From NCBI RefSeq assembly GCF_964355755.1, contig NC_092678.1, positions 17,954,922 through 18,018,921 on the forward strand: DNA of 64,000 nt, read 5' to 3'. The translations under genes were made by a program, and so were the position numbers. The notes under the pieces are model-generated. The model ran no database searches. It was not told the DNA's origin and worked only from the letters and a program-made list of their open reading frames with translations. This stretch comes from Antedon mediterranea. Taxonomy: Eukaryota > Echinodermata > Crinoidea > Comatulida > Antedonidae. Each line of letters opens with the position of its first letter. Position 1 is the stretch's first letter. Shown piece by piece: positions 30,660-41,029 of the stretch.

Positions 30660-32942
30660 ATGGATACACATATAAATATACGCCGTTTATGGATTATTTT
30701 AATTTTTGCTGGATTGGTTTATATTGTCGAAGTTAATTCTCAGTTTTTAACAGAGCCACAATCTGCTGAAGTGACGCAGGGTATAGACCATACTTTGGAA
30801 TGCGTTGTCAACAAAACCTATCTTGCTGGTTTGTTTTTTCTGGCATGGACTAAAGATTCTGAGGTTTTCTCGGCGCGTAACCAAATTGATAAGGTTGCTT
30901 TAGAAAATATAAATGGTGAAGACCCAGAAGATCGATACACAATTACCAAAGTTGACCAAGGTGACACAGGAACGTATAAATTGATTATTGATCAAGTAAA
31001 AGGTGTAGATTCTGGAAATTATCAATGTGTAATTTGTCAACATCCGTCAACTTCATATGTGTGTACAGCCATTACAGATTTTAAATCGAGTGTAGCAACA
31101 TTTAATGTCTTGTACACTCCATCAGTCCCTGAATACCCAGAATGTAATGGTTTGGACAGTTCTGCAACTGTGTCTATTGGAACTCAAGTTGAGGTGACAT
31201 GTGTGTCGGAAATTGGTGATCCAAAGGTTCAATTACAATGGAATAAGGATGGTGTACCATTATTAAGTACAGTAACTGAAAGAGAAGAGAATAACAGACT
31301 TTATCTTATATATACTTTTACAGCAGAACTCTCCCATACTGGTATGATTTTAAGCTGCTCTTCTACAAGCCCTCATTTTACATCATATTCTGAATCTTGT
31401 AGCTTTAATGCGCTTACTGTTGTTGACATGCCAGTGGTGGCAGTTACTTCAGGAGCTGCAGAGTATGAAGAAGGATCACCAGCAAACTTTACCTGTACAG
31501 CCTCAAGTGCTACTTCAATTACTTTCGAATGGTCTACAGGAAATATACCAAGCAGCAGGTATACACAGAATAATATGGGAATGGAATCTGTTTTGACTAT
31601 CACTTCAGTTATAGCTAGTGATCATCAGACTGCAATCAAATGTGTTGTAAGAAATGAGCAGGGACAAACTGCAGAGGACCAAGTATTTTTGGAAGTAATT
31701 GGTGGGCCTACAGGTATAATTCCAACAAGCAGAATGAATCCACCTACCACTAAATCAGTAACAACCAATAGTAACGAACCAAAATTAACTACAACACCGG
31801 TACCAGAAGATAGTAGTAATCTTGGTGCCGCTATTGGTGGCGCTGTTGCAGGCATTGTTATAATTATTTTGGTTATACTGCTCGCCATATATTTCTGTGG
31901 GAAGAGAAAACAGAAAATGGATTTGTCCGGAAAAGTCATGTCGATTGGTTCACCTCCAAATGGAATTGGTAGCCATGCACCGCCAACAAAGAAAATGGAT
32001 TTTGATGATGATGTTAAAAAGGAACCTTTACCTATTACTGATGAGCCAGATGTAGTGCCAAGGCAGCATAATGGTAATCACGATCCACGGTCCTGGTGGC
32101 GTGAATCTGTGCCCGGAGATGCGTATACCAAAGACGACAACGAATATCCAACTATAAAACGTATGCAGATGCCATTTAATCAGAGGGCGCCATCTATGGA
32201 AAATCTGCAAGAGCGAGTGGAAATGGATAATTATCGTAGCGGATCAAATGGTTATGTTGAAACCGATGTTTATCGTGAAACGGAAAATATGTCTCCAGCT
32301 AGCGGTCGCTACGATTACAATCCTCCGAGTGTTCACAGTGATAACCCAGCATTGAGTTATCATGATTACCATAACCCTCAGTTTGATCAACCAGAAAGCT
32401 ATCACAGACCGCCATCAGTTGATCATTACAGTGAATATAGTTACCAACAGGAAGATCCTAGAATGCAACATCCCCAGGATGATCCCAGAATGCAACATCC
32501 CCATCCATCGGTAAATTATGGTCCACCGCCACCACAAGCACAAGATAGGTATGACAATTATTACAACAGTTACGATCGCAGAAACCCTGCTAATTACGGC
32601 CCCAGACCAGGAATTGACAATCCAAACTTTAACAGTGATATGCACGTTGCGAATGATATGTATAACGCACGCAATCCAAATTATCCAGACAGTTACGACC
32701 CTCATGGTTTTTCCGAGGATGGCTCCGTGTTTAGCAGTGTAACGGACCGTTATTATGATCAAGATTCAAGGATTGAAGGAGCCAGATCGCCTGCATTTTA
32801 TCCCGATAATAATGGATACGCTTCATCGGATCGGCCAATTAGTCCATACGCTGATATCCCACCTGGCCAAACAAATAACTCAAGTGATGTTTTGTACATG
32901 CAGGGACATGACATAGATGTTACTGATCCCAGTTATGTTTAA
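30660..32942 (+). CDS. Ig-superfamily type I membrane receptor (nephrin/Kirrel-like)
   Basis: The predicted product is a cell-surface adhesion or signalling receptor of 760 residues in a single coding exon. I chose the ATG at 30660 because ACCATGG is a strong Kozak context and a signal peptide follows (WIILIFAGLVYIVEVNS). Three Ig domains show paired Cys with a core Trp: C48-W63-C123, C181-W194-C233 and C279-W291-C328. A Thr/Pro-rich stalk (355-385) leads to the transmembrane helix at about 388-413, followed by the stop-transfer GKRKQK. The 345-residue tail is rich in Tyr, Asn, Pro and Asp and has a short repeat (DPRMQHP, twice). It ends PSYV, a class I PDZ ligand (S-x-V), as in Kirrel and nephrin. 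Those relatives have more Ig domains, so the orthology is uncertain. A coding region without introns is unusual for this family. Confidence 0.9.
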   Translation: MDTHINIRRLWIILIFAGLVYIVEVNSQFLTEPQSAEVTQGIDHTLECVVNKTYLAGLFFLAWTKDSEVFSARNQIDKVALENINGEDPEDRYTITKVDQGDTGTYKLIIDQVKGVDSGNYQCVICQHPSTSYVCTAITDFKSSVATFNVLYTPSVPEYPECNGLDSSATVSIGTQVEVTCVSEIGDPKVQLQWNKDGVPLLSTVTEREENNRLYLIYTFTAELSHTGMILSCSSTSPHFTSYSESCSFNALTVVDMPVVAVTSGAAEYEEGSPANFTCTASSATSITFEWSTGNIPSSRYTQNNMGMESVLTITSVIASDHQTAIKCVVRNEQGQTAEDQVFLEVIGGPTGIIPTSRMNPPTTKSVTTNSNEPKLTTTPVPEDSSNLGAAIGGAVAGIVIIILVILLAIYFCGKRKQKMDLSGKVMSIGSPPNGIGSHAPPTKKMDFDDDVKKEPLPITDEPDVVPRQHNGNHDPRSWWRESVPGDAYTKDDNEYPTIKRMQMPFNQRAPSMENLQERVEMDNYRSGSNGYVETDVYRETENMSPASGRYDYNPPSVHSDNPALSYHDYHNPQFDQPESYHRPPSVDHYSEYSYQQEDPRMQHPQDDPRMQHPHPSVNYGPPPPQAQDRYDNYYNSYDRRNPANYGPRPGIDNPNFNSDMHVANDMYNARNPNYPDSYDPHGFSEDGSVFSSVTDRYYDQDSRIEGARSPAFYPDNNGYASSDRPISPYADIPPGQTNNSSDVLYMQGHDIDVTDPSYV

Positions 32943-33800
32943 AATTGCACCAGAAGTTGTATGTTTATAGTTGACCTACAGTATTCCAAGGTCAAATCAG
33001 ATTCAACTAAAAGCAAGCTTAAGGTCTGTTTTATTTGTGTGAATTAAGCGGAAAATTTATTTTTTTAAATGTTCTTGTTTATGGAAATACGACTTCTGTA
33101 CACAGTTACGTCTTGGAAACATACTGTACTGTACCTCCTGACAGGTAGCTATCTTTAAAATCAATGAATTTACTGTACTGTATACTTTGGAAATTCCCAT
33201 TGTTGTTGCTCAAGTAGTTTAAATTTTGACCTTGAGGTCAAATTTTAAAAATCATGAAAATAAGCCGGGATATATTTGAATTGAATTACGGTATTCTTAA
33301 CAATAATATCCATTTGGTGTACAATTATTATTAATTAATTAGTAATTATTATATTACCTACAGTAGTTTTTTTTCAGGCACATTTCACAAGATTTTAATT
33401 TTATTTTTATCATTTATCATTAAAATAATTAGAAAAAAGTATTATCTATATTTAATTTGGACATTCGTAGTAACCCTGCATAATTACATTCAAACGAATT
33501 CATTCAAAGACCACTAACTGAATTTTGAAATTTCCACATACATTAAATAATATATCCTTTGTGGTAAGGCCTTACCAATTTGCAATATAAAATTCCATAA
33601 AATGTTGATTGATAAAGTCATAGATGCATTAATTTTATAAAACATTCGTTTAGTCATTCCATTAAATGCTTTAATAATATTAATATTAATGTATCAATTA
33701 CATTTCAACTAATTGTGTGTTAAAAAGTTTTTCCAATATAATATTCTTTCATTAAATTTAACGATAGTTTGTCCCTCGAAAAAATAATTGTTTTAATGTT
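32943..33800 (+). other. Probable 3'UTR and downstream of the Ig receptor
   Basis: AT-rich non-coding sequence after the stop. An AATAAA-type word lies at about 34038, inside or just beyond a repeat, and other AT-rich signals precede it, so the transcript end cannot be placed. Confidence 0.35.
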
Positions 33801-34030
33801 TTAGTTGAATATGTAGGCCATTTTTTTTAATGTCACATGATAGTTATTAACTTTAACCAACAATTTTGAAAAAAAAAGCTATTTAATTTAAAGCAAAAAA
33901 AATACACAGTAAAATCATTACTGTAATTTTTTTTCTCGTCTGAATAACTTTATTAAAACTGCAAAATGGCCTATTCAAAGTATTATTTTATCAATCTACA
34001 TTTTTGGGGACAATACATCTTTTAATTTAA
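33800..34030. repeat. Dispersed repeat G, inverse copy
   Basis: Ends with TTTTTGGGGACAATACATCT, the inverse of the start of the copy at 26080. 'gttattaactttaacc', 'ataactttattaaaactgcaaaatggcc' and other words follow in mirrored order. It may lie in the 3'UTR of the Ig receptor gene. Confidence 0.65.
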
Positions 34031-34594
34031 TCAATTTAATAAACAAGTTTTCATATTATTATCAATAATCCAGTACATATTAGGCAAATTTGTTAATTTT
34101 ACTTAAATTTTATAAACCACTGAAATTGCAATTTTGATTAGAATTAGTTATACAGTAGCTGTAACATGTACAGTGTAGCAAACAAAGACAATACGTACTA
34201 TTAAAATAGTCAATAGTTGTAATATATTGGCCCTACAGTACATTATTAAGACAAAGTCATTTTTTGTATGTATTACACAGTATGGGATACATAATTATTA
34301 ATGATTAAATTTTTTCATATTTATTTAAGATTAGAACAAACAAGCCTACTGTATGCAGTGATAATGATATGAAACTTGTTTTATTTAAATATAAAACAAA
34401 TATAAATGAAAAGTTAAAATACTGTACTGATCCATCATATTAGTTTAAAAGTGGCAAAATCATTAGATAATTTGACGTAGAGATGCATTTATTTATTGCT
34501 TCACAGTTTTATTATTTATTAATTTATACATTGTGTACTGTACTCTATTTAATGCATTGGTTACCAAAACGTGTTTAATTTACCACTCTGGTAT
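34031..34594. other. Intergenic AT-rich stretch
   Basis: Nothing recognised between the repeat and the large inverted-repeat element. Confidence 0.35.
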
Positions 34595-35574
34595 TTACTC
34601 TAGTAGCTAGATCAACTTTCGTATGCACTTTGAGGTCCAGAGAATTTGACTTCAGAAATTGGTTTAGGGTGGTCAAACAATCATTTTTGGCTTGGTTACA
34701 CATTTTGAAAATGTGGCGAAAGGTCAAAAGGTCAGGGTCAAAGGTTATAAAATCAAACACCATTATGTCCTTAAATCTCGACAACCACTGGTCACAGCGA
34801 GGTAATTTTGGTCTTAAATTAATCAGAAGGTATACATTTATATTCAGTCTAATGAAACATTTTAGTCGAAAATGACCGGAAATGCCATTTCTGACCTTTG
34901 ACCCATAAACCAGGGCATGTCTGTATCTCCGTAACTATTGGCCGTAGTGACTTGAATTTGGGCTCAAATTGTTCGAAATATACATTTAGTTATTTGTTAC
35001 ACATTTTGAACAATGTTACAAAAGGTCAAAAGGTCAAGGCCAGGGGTTATATGAATAAACACAAATAGGTATTTGTATCTCGGCAACCACTGGTCACAGC
35101 GAGTAAATTTTGGTCTCAAAATGTTCAGAAGGTATACATTCATATTCAGTCTAATGAAACATTTTAGTAAAAAATGACCGGAAATGACATTTCTGACCTT
35201 TGACATACATACCAGGGCATCTTCTTATCTCTGTAAGTACAGGTCGTAGAAACTTAAATTTAGTATCAAATTGTTAGAAATAAACATATTTACATTCATT
35301 CTAACAGAAAATTTGGATAAAAGATGATCAGAAATAATATTAATTACTAATCTTTTAAATGAAAAACATATCTACCTAACTTATCATTAGACAGTAATGT
35401 TATGCAATAATTGATGCTTAATGATTTCATTATACTGTAGGAATTAAAACAAATCCTTTACTGTTTGTAATAATTGTACTTTTGCTTATAATAATGCTAG
35501 AAAGTATTGTTGACCCCCGAACGTTCAAACATTTTGAGAATGCTAGAAGTAATTTACTGTAGTTACCCGAATAA

Positions 35575-35700
35575 AATCCTCTGGCATTTATTTATTCAGG
35601 GAAGGTGTTTATTTTGTTGGGTGTAATAATGGTAACATGTATAATCAAATAAATACACCCCAGATATATATAAAAAAAAATATATATATATATAATGAGA
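35575..35700. repeat. Dispersed repeat H inside the 3-kb element
   Basis: 'tggcatttatttattcaggg', 'gttgggtgtaataatggtaac' and 'ataatcaaataaataccc' match the inverse of the copy at 46355 and the words at 11395 and 36540. It is followed by an (AT)n run. Confidence 0.55.
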
Positions 35701-36354
35701 ATAATAACGGGATTAAACCTCATTCTATCCTGGAGGAAGTACAATCATGTAATAAAAGGTATCGGAGACCACAATAATAAACCAAGTCATTGTCATTATT
35801 ACGTAACACTGTTGCATAATAGTTTTGAATGTCAACGACAAAACTTATACATACACGTCTGTTCCCAGTGTAGATAATAAAACAATATATATTTCTGGAG
35901 ATTTATTATCAATACCACTAGAAACTTTGACATGTTTTAGGTACTGAATGCATTGACAATAAAAGCATCAGAAGTTTATCATGATAAAATCATACTACAA
36001 CACTGTACTACAGTACACAAGGGTGTTTTCAGGAAAGCTGGACATATTGTACAATAGTAATGAAACTATGTATTGGCATTTAAAACTATGCAAAAGATTG
36101 TTGTCAAATTGTAGTTACAAACAAATAGATGATAGAATGAAGATCCATTATGAGTGCAATCGTGTCAGGATAATGATGTGTCATTGTTTTATATCATTAT
36201 ACTGGCACCTGGAGGAGAAGATCCATTTAATGGAATCTATCACTTTTATTTTAAAAGACAGAAACATTTCGTTAAAAAGCATAAAGAGGAAAACGAATCA
36301 TGTAAAGTACCTTTTATCAGTTGAGAAACGAAATACAATTATTAAAATTAGAGT

Positions 36355-36605
36355 ATTCCTTCAAATAAACGCCACCATTCCCTCCAATAGAACACCATGT
36401 GGAATAAACGCCCCGCCACATGCATTTACAGAATAATTGTATGACGTCAACACATTTCATTAACTACCATAATCTACAATTTACCAAGCATTTTGACATA
36501 ATTTTATCACTTTTTGATATTAATTGTGCAGTATTTTTTTACATCTAGGTGGTATTTATTTGATTATACATGTTACCATATTATACCCCAAATAAAGATG
36601 CCTCC
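36355..36605. repeat. Dispersed repeat H, second copy inside the 3-kb element
   Basis: 'ccttcaaataaacgccaccattccctccaatagaaca', 'ctacaatttaccaagcattttgacata' and 'ggtatttatttgattatacatgttaccatatta' match 10395-10610 and, inverted, 46355-46620. With the copy at 35575 it forms a second, inner inverted pair. Confidence 0.55.
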
Positions 36606-37689
36606 TTTCCCCCTAAAAACCCTTTTGAACAATAAATGCCTGGAGCGTTTAATCGGATACATATGGCAAGTTACTTCTAGCATTCTGAAAAGAACTGTTG
36701 AGCTTAACGTTTCTATCAAAATGTCCTTGGGGACAGCAATAACTTGAAATTAAAACAATTTAAAGTATCAGTTATTGCATAACATTACTGTCTATAGGAT
36801 AAGTTGTGTAGATATGTTTTTTGTTTGAAACATTAGTAATAGTATTTCTGTTCATCTTTTAACCACATTTTCTATTACAATGAATGTAAATATGTATATT
36901 TCGAACAATTTGATACCAAATTAAAGTTTCTACGACCTGTACTTACAGAGATATGAAGATGCCCTGGTATGTGGGTCAAAGGTCAGAAATGGCATTTCTG
37001 ATCATTTTTGACTAAAATGCCCCATTAGATGGAATATAAATGCATGCCTTCTGAACATTTTGAGACCAAAATTGTCTTGCTGCGACCAGTGGTTGCCGAG
37101 ATACAAGTACCTTTTTTTATTTGTTCAAATAACCCTTGACCTTGACCCTTTGACCTTTTGTAACATTTTTCAAAATGTGTAACAAATAACTAAATGTATA
37201 TTTCGAACAATTTGAGCCCAAATTCAAGTCACTACGGCCAATAGTTACGGAGATACAGACATGCCCTGGTTTATGGGTCAAAGGTCAGAAATGGCATTTC
37301 CGGTCATTTTCGACTAAAATGTTTCATTAGACTGAATATAAATGTATACCTTCTGATTAATTTAAGACCAAAATTACCTCGCTGTGACCAGTGGTTGTCG
37401 AGATTTAAGGACATAATGGTGTTTGATTTTATAACCTTTGACCCTGACCTTTTGACCTTTCGCCACATTTTCAAAATGTGTAACCAAGCCAAAAATGATT
37501 GTTTGACCACCCTAAACCAATTTCTGAAGTCAAATTCTCTGGACCTCAAAGTGCATACGAAAGTTGATCTAGCTACTAGAGTAATTATACTCGTTCAACG
37601 AGTGTGAACATATTATACTCCTTGCTGGAGACAGTGAAAGTACTCTGTGTACAGTAGCAAAGGATTTTCTATGTACTCTACAGTACATA

Positions 37690-37792
37690 ATACTGATCTC
37701 CCTTTAATTAAAGACCACTTTTGGGATGATTATTTTAGTAAAGTAGCTTTGGTCCCTAATTAAAATCCCTCCAACTATAGACCGGCACTAGA
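37690..37792. mobile_element. MITE-D fragment
   Basis: TCTCCCTTTAATTAAAGACC at the left, with 'aaaatccctccaactatagacc' as a degenerate opposite end. Confidence 0.45.
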
Positions 37793-37949
37793 TGTTTAGA
37801 GGGAAACTAAAGAATGGTTATCTTGCTCCCTAAAGGGAAAAATAATGTAATCAGGTTGGTTTGTTTGATTTTCTGTCCATTTGTTCAAATTTGTTCTTCA
37901 ATTTTTTATTGGCTGTTCTACCCAAAAAAAGTGTTATTTCAAAATTGTC

Positions 37950-38068
37950 GTTTAGTCGCGTGCACTACTGTAAGTCACTGTGTTGGTCAGTCGGTTGGTC
38001 GGTCGATCGGTAAATACTAACTCAAATTTGAGCACGCGACTGCGGTCATGTATACAGTATGGCCATGT
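37950..38068. mobile_element. MITE-F (TTAGTCGCGTGC family)
   Basis: TTTAGTCGCGTGCA and TGAGCACGCGACTGCGG are the inverted core; a GGTCGGTC-rich middle and the flank CATGTATACAGTATGGCC follow. The same arrangement occurs at 58534-58645. Confidence 0.65.
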
Positions 38069-38124
38069 TTAAAGAGGTGTATATTGGGAAAAATATTTAG
38101 TTGGGTACACCCAAACCGTGGTCA

Positions 38125-38250
38125 TTTTTCTCTAATTAGAGACAGTCTTTAATTAAAGGGAGCATCTAATGTTAGAAGATACAGTAGGCGATCATCTATG
38201 GTATGCGGTATTAAATTGAAATGGTCTTTAATTGGAGGGAGACATGTACT
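38125..38250. mobile_element. MITE-D copy
   Basis: Two TCTTTAATTAAAGGGAG / TCTTTAATTGGAGGGAGAC words with 'tctctaattagagaca' at the left. A short degenerate member of the family at 28978. Confidence 0.45.
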
Positions 38251-39169
38251 TTGAAGCAATCCACATTAGGAACCACCGCTTTAACATCAGTATTGTACTG
38301 TAAGTTAACAGCAGCTTTAAGATTTATATTTAAAAATATAATGTTTGTTTGAACTGTAATTATGTAAATTTCAATGGTTACCAAATTATCTGCCACTAGT
38401 TTTCTAATTATTTAACTGGAATGCAAGTACAGTATTTCACACTTTCATGTCTTTCTAGATCCATAATGTTGAAACAATGCCCTACTATTATGAGTAATTG
38501 AAAGCAGTTTTTTTATAGGCTCGTAACCTCTGTTTGATTTTAAGAGAATAATGGGTATTTAGAATTATAATCAGAAAAGAATGATTGTTGGTTTTAAAAG
38601 AAAAGGCATTTTGTCCTTCAATTAATTTTTTTTTACTTTTGCTGGCGTAATTTATTTATGTACAGTTGAATATAAAAACATAAATACCACTGAAGCAAAA
38701 CAAGTTTAATATCATCAAAATTATTATTTGAAAAATTTCCAAAATGGACATCAATGTTTTAATATCTTTTTATATCTTAGAATATAGTATACAGTACAGA
38801 ATCTATACTGTTCATTGGATTGAGTGATGGGAACTTCAGGAGAAGTTTTAATTATATGTGATTAAATTTCTCTATTTTTTATATTAACCTTTCTTTAAAC
38901 ATAAAATTGAACTGTGTACAGTCATTAACTTCTTAGCCAATTATGAGACATGCCCACCGACATTAATAGTCTATATATTTTTCTTTTCAAATAATTATTT
39001 TATGACTTTCTTAATTGTTAGAGACCAATTTGTTTAAATATATCTTATGTTGTGATGTCTACTTAGTAAATTGGACATGTTTATGATATATTGTACTCAT
39101 TTTTATTTTCATGAATATTTTTTTTAGGATTTAAGTTTTAAGTTTAATATGTTGAACAATTTTACTAAG
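38251..39169. other. Intergenic AT-rich stretch
   Basis: No gene or clear repeat recognised. Confidence 0.35.
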
Positions 39170-39170
39170 G

Positions 39171-39356
39171 GGCCATGTCATAATTATTTTTACTGCAGTA
39201 ATTACAGTAATCAATACACATTCTTATAACAGTCATTGTTTCATAAACTTCTACTGAACTCCCTGCTACTGTAAGAACAAGCTAAATATATTTTGTTAGT
39301 GGAATAAAAAGTGTGGTTACTGCAGTAACTGCAGTAAAATAATTTTGACATGATCC
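39171..39356. mobile_element. MITE-B (ACTGCAGTAACTGCAGTA family), copy 1
   Basis: The inverted ends are GGGCCATGTCATAATTATTT then TTACTGCAGTAATTAC and GGTTACTGCAGTAACTGCAG then TAAAATAATTTTGACATGATCC. The CTGCAG words lie just inside both ends. About 186 bp, non-coding. Confidence 0.75.
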
Positions 39357-39609
39357 GCATGATACTGTATCTGTAAATAACATTTTGTATATATTATAAT
39401 TGTATATTTTGTATATTTTAATAAGTCTTCGATAATTATTCCATTTTGAACTTATCAATATCCACATTTTTTAATTATTTGAAGAATTATTTAAAGATAA
39501 ATAAAACAATTAGTTTTACGTCCAGGATTTAAAAATGTTTTTTAATAAGGGCTTTGCTAATTATATTTTTGTTGACACTATAAAAAAGGGAGTGATAATC
39601 ATATTTAAG

Positions 39610-39725
39610 CCTTATCTACACTAACTTTATGTGACAAAAAAGTGATGTGCCCATATATGGACATGATGATGTCATATCACTACCATCTTTGGGCATACCA
39701 CTACCATATTTGGGCATACAGAGCT
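39610..39725. mobile_element. MITE-A copy
   Basis: GCCTTATCTACACTAACTTT at the left, then GTGATGTGCCCATATATGGA, ATGATGATGTCATATCACTA, and 'accatatttgggcata'; the right end is truncated to 'cagagctt'. Confidence 0.7.
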
Positions 39726-39937
39726 TTAGTTTGTTAATATACCAACACATTTGAATATGATCAATTAAAAAATTCCCCTTCATGAAAAAAAATATAATCA
39801 TAATACATAATTATTTAATCCTGGATGTAAAACTAATGTTTTTTTTTACTTGGTCTAAATTAAGAAACATGCACTTCTTGCATACAAAACATGACTAAGT
39901 ATTAGGTGAAATCTATACAAATCTTAATAAAATATTA

Positions 39938-40130
39938 GGGATCATGTAAACAGTGTTCTACTGCAGTTCCTGCAGTAACTATATTTTTAGTGTAATAACA
40001 CATGAGTTTAGTTTATTCCATTGTGAGTTTATGAGGCAATTTGTACTAATACACACAAAATTGTTATTAATAATTGTATAAACAGGTTAGACAATGCATT
40101 AATGCAGTAGAATCATTTTGACATGGTCCC
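39938..40130. mobile_element. MITE-B, copy 2
   Basis: Left end GGGATCATGTAAACAGTGTT then CTACTGCAGTTCCTGCAGTA; right end AATGCAGTAGAATCATTTTG then ACATGGTCCC. The right terminus runs directly into the 20-bp tandem array at 40119. Confidence 0.7.
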
Positions 40131-40290
40131 TTAATGTTTGACATGGTCCCTTAATGTTTGACATGGTCCCTTAATGTTTGACATGGTCCCTTAATGTTTG
40201 ACATGGTCCCTTAATGTTTGACATGGTCCCTTAAGGTTTGACATGGTCCCTTAAGGTTTGACATAGTCCCTTAATGTTTGGTATGGTACC
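40119..40290. repeat. 20-bp minisatellite seeded by a MITE-B terminus
   Basis: The unit TTGACATGGTCCCTTAATGT is repeated about eight or nine times, the last copies decaying (AAGG for AATG, then GTATGGTACC). The first TTGACATGGTCCC is the normal right terminus of the MITE-B copy; the rest is its terminal 13 bp plus 7 bp of flank (TTAATGT). Confidence 0.9.
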
Positions 40291-40657
40291 TTTATGTTGG
40301 ATAATTTCAGTCATGAAGATGATGCATCTAAATCTAAATTGTTGCTAATGGATTTGTTAAGATAAATGACCCAAATTGAACTACAGTACATGACCCTTCC
40401 AATAGGCGTGATTTTCTAATAGCTGTTTTTAAGCTTTGTCCACGTTCAGTTATGTGACACTGTCTATTTCATTACTACAGTGTAATTAGAGGTATATTGT
40501 ATATTTTTTATATTAATCTATATGCTTTGTTCATTTAAAATCGCATACAATAAAGTAAGACATACCATTTGTTGATCAGTCACAGATATTTTCTAATGAA
40601 ATAGAAATTTATGTACAAAATATTAATGTTATATCAATTTTCTTTGTATTTGCTTTA

Positions 40658-40857
40658 GGGATCATGTAAAAATTATCCTACCGCAGTAACCATACGTTTT
40701 AACCTGTGCATTCATGCAATTACTTTGAAAGCTATTTTGGTAATATGTATCACACATTGTAGTGACTGCCAGTAAACGTTTACATTTAAACTAAAACCAA
40801 TTGCAGTGAGAAATAGTTGCTGCAGTAACTGCAGTAGAATAATTGTTGACATGATCC
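40658..40857. mobile_element. MITE-B, copy 3
   Basis: Left GGGATCATGTAAAAATTATC then CTACCGCAGTAACC; right GTTGCTGCAGTAACTGCAGT then AGAATAATTGTTGACATGATCC. About 200 bp. Confidence 0.75.
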
Positions 40858-41029
40858 ATAAGCTAGTGAATAGAGTATATTCACTGATACTGTGTAAACA
40901 CTGATTTCCATGGTGCTGTTCTGCAGTATAACACCTGTGGAATAAGAGTATTGTTTATTTTGATTGTACAATAAAAATTACGAAGAAATAAGAGATTGAC
41001 CCCTCTAAGCTTATATTTAGTTCAGTTTA

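Larger units (their letters stand above)
34595..37584. mobile_element. 3-kb element with about 820-bp inverted arms
   Basis: The left arm 34595-35420 and right arm 36765-37584 are inverted copies; an 81-codon open frame at 34630-34875 recurs identically on the other strand at 37304-37549. The outer end is TTACTCTAGTAGCTAGATCA. Identity is highest near the outer ends and falls inward, where the arms differ by point changes and small gaps. Each arm contains two degenerate units of about 310 bp (CAATTTGA..CCAAATT, TCAAAGGTCAGAAATG, CCGGTCATTTT, GACCAGTGGTTG). The middle (35421-36764) holds copies of repeat H and an unrecognised 151-codon frame at 35981. No target duplication or transposase is evident. 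Confidence 0.85.

Noticed and set aside
31373-31939. Minus-strand frames within the Ig receptor exon
   Set aside because: Shadows of the confirmed plus-strand coding sequence.
35981-36436. 151-codon frame inside the 3-kb element as a transposase
   Set aside because: No catalytic motif or known family signature; part overlaps repeat H.
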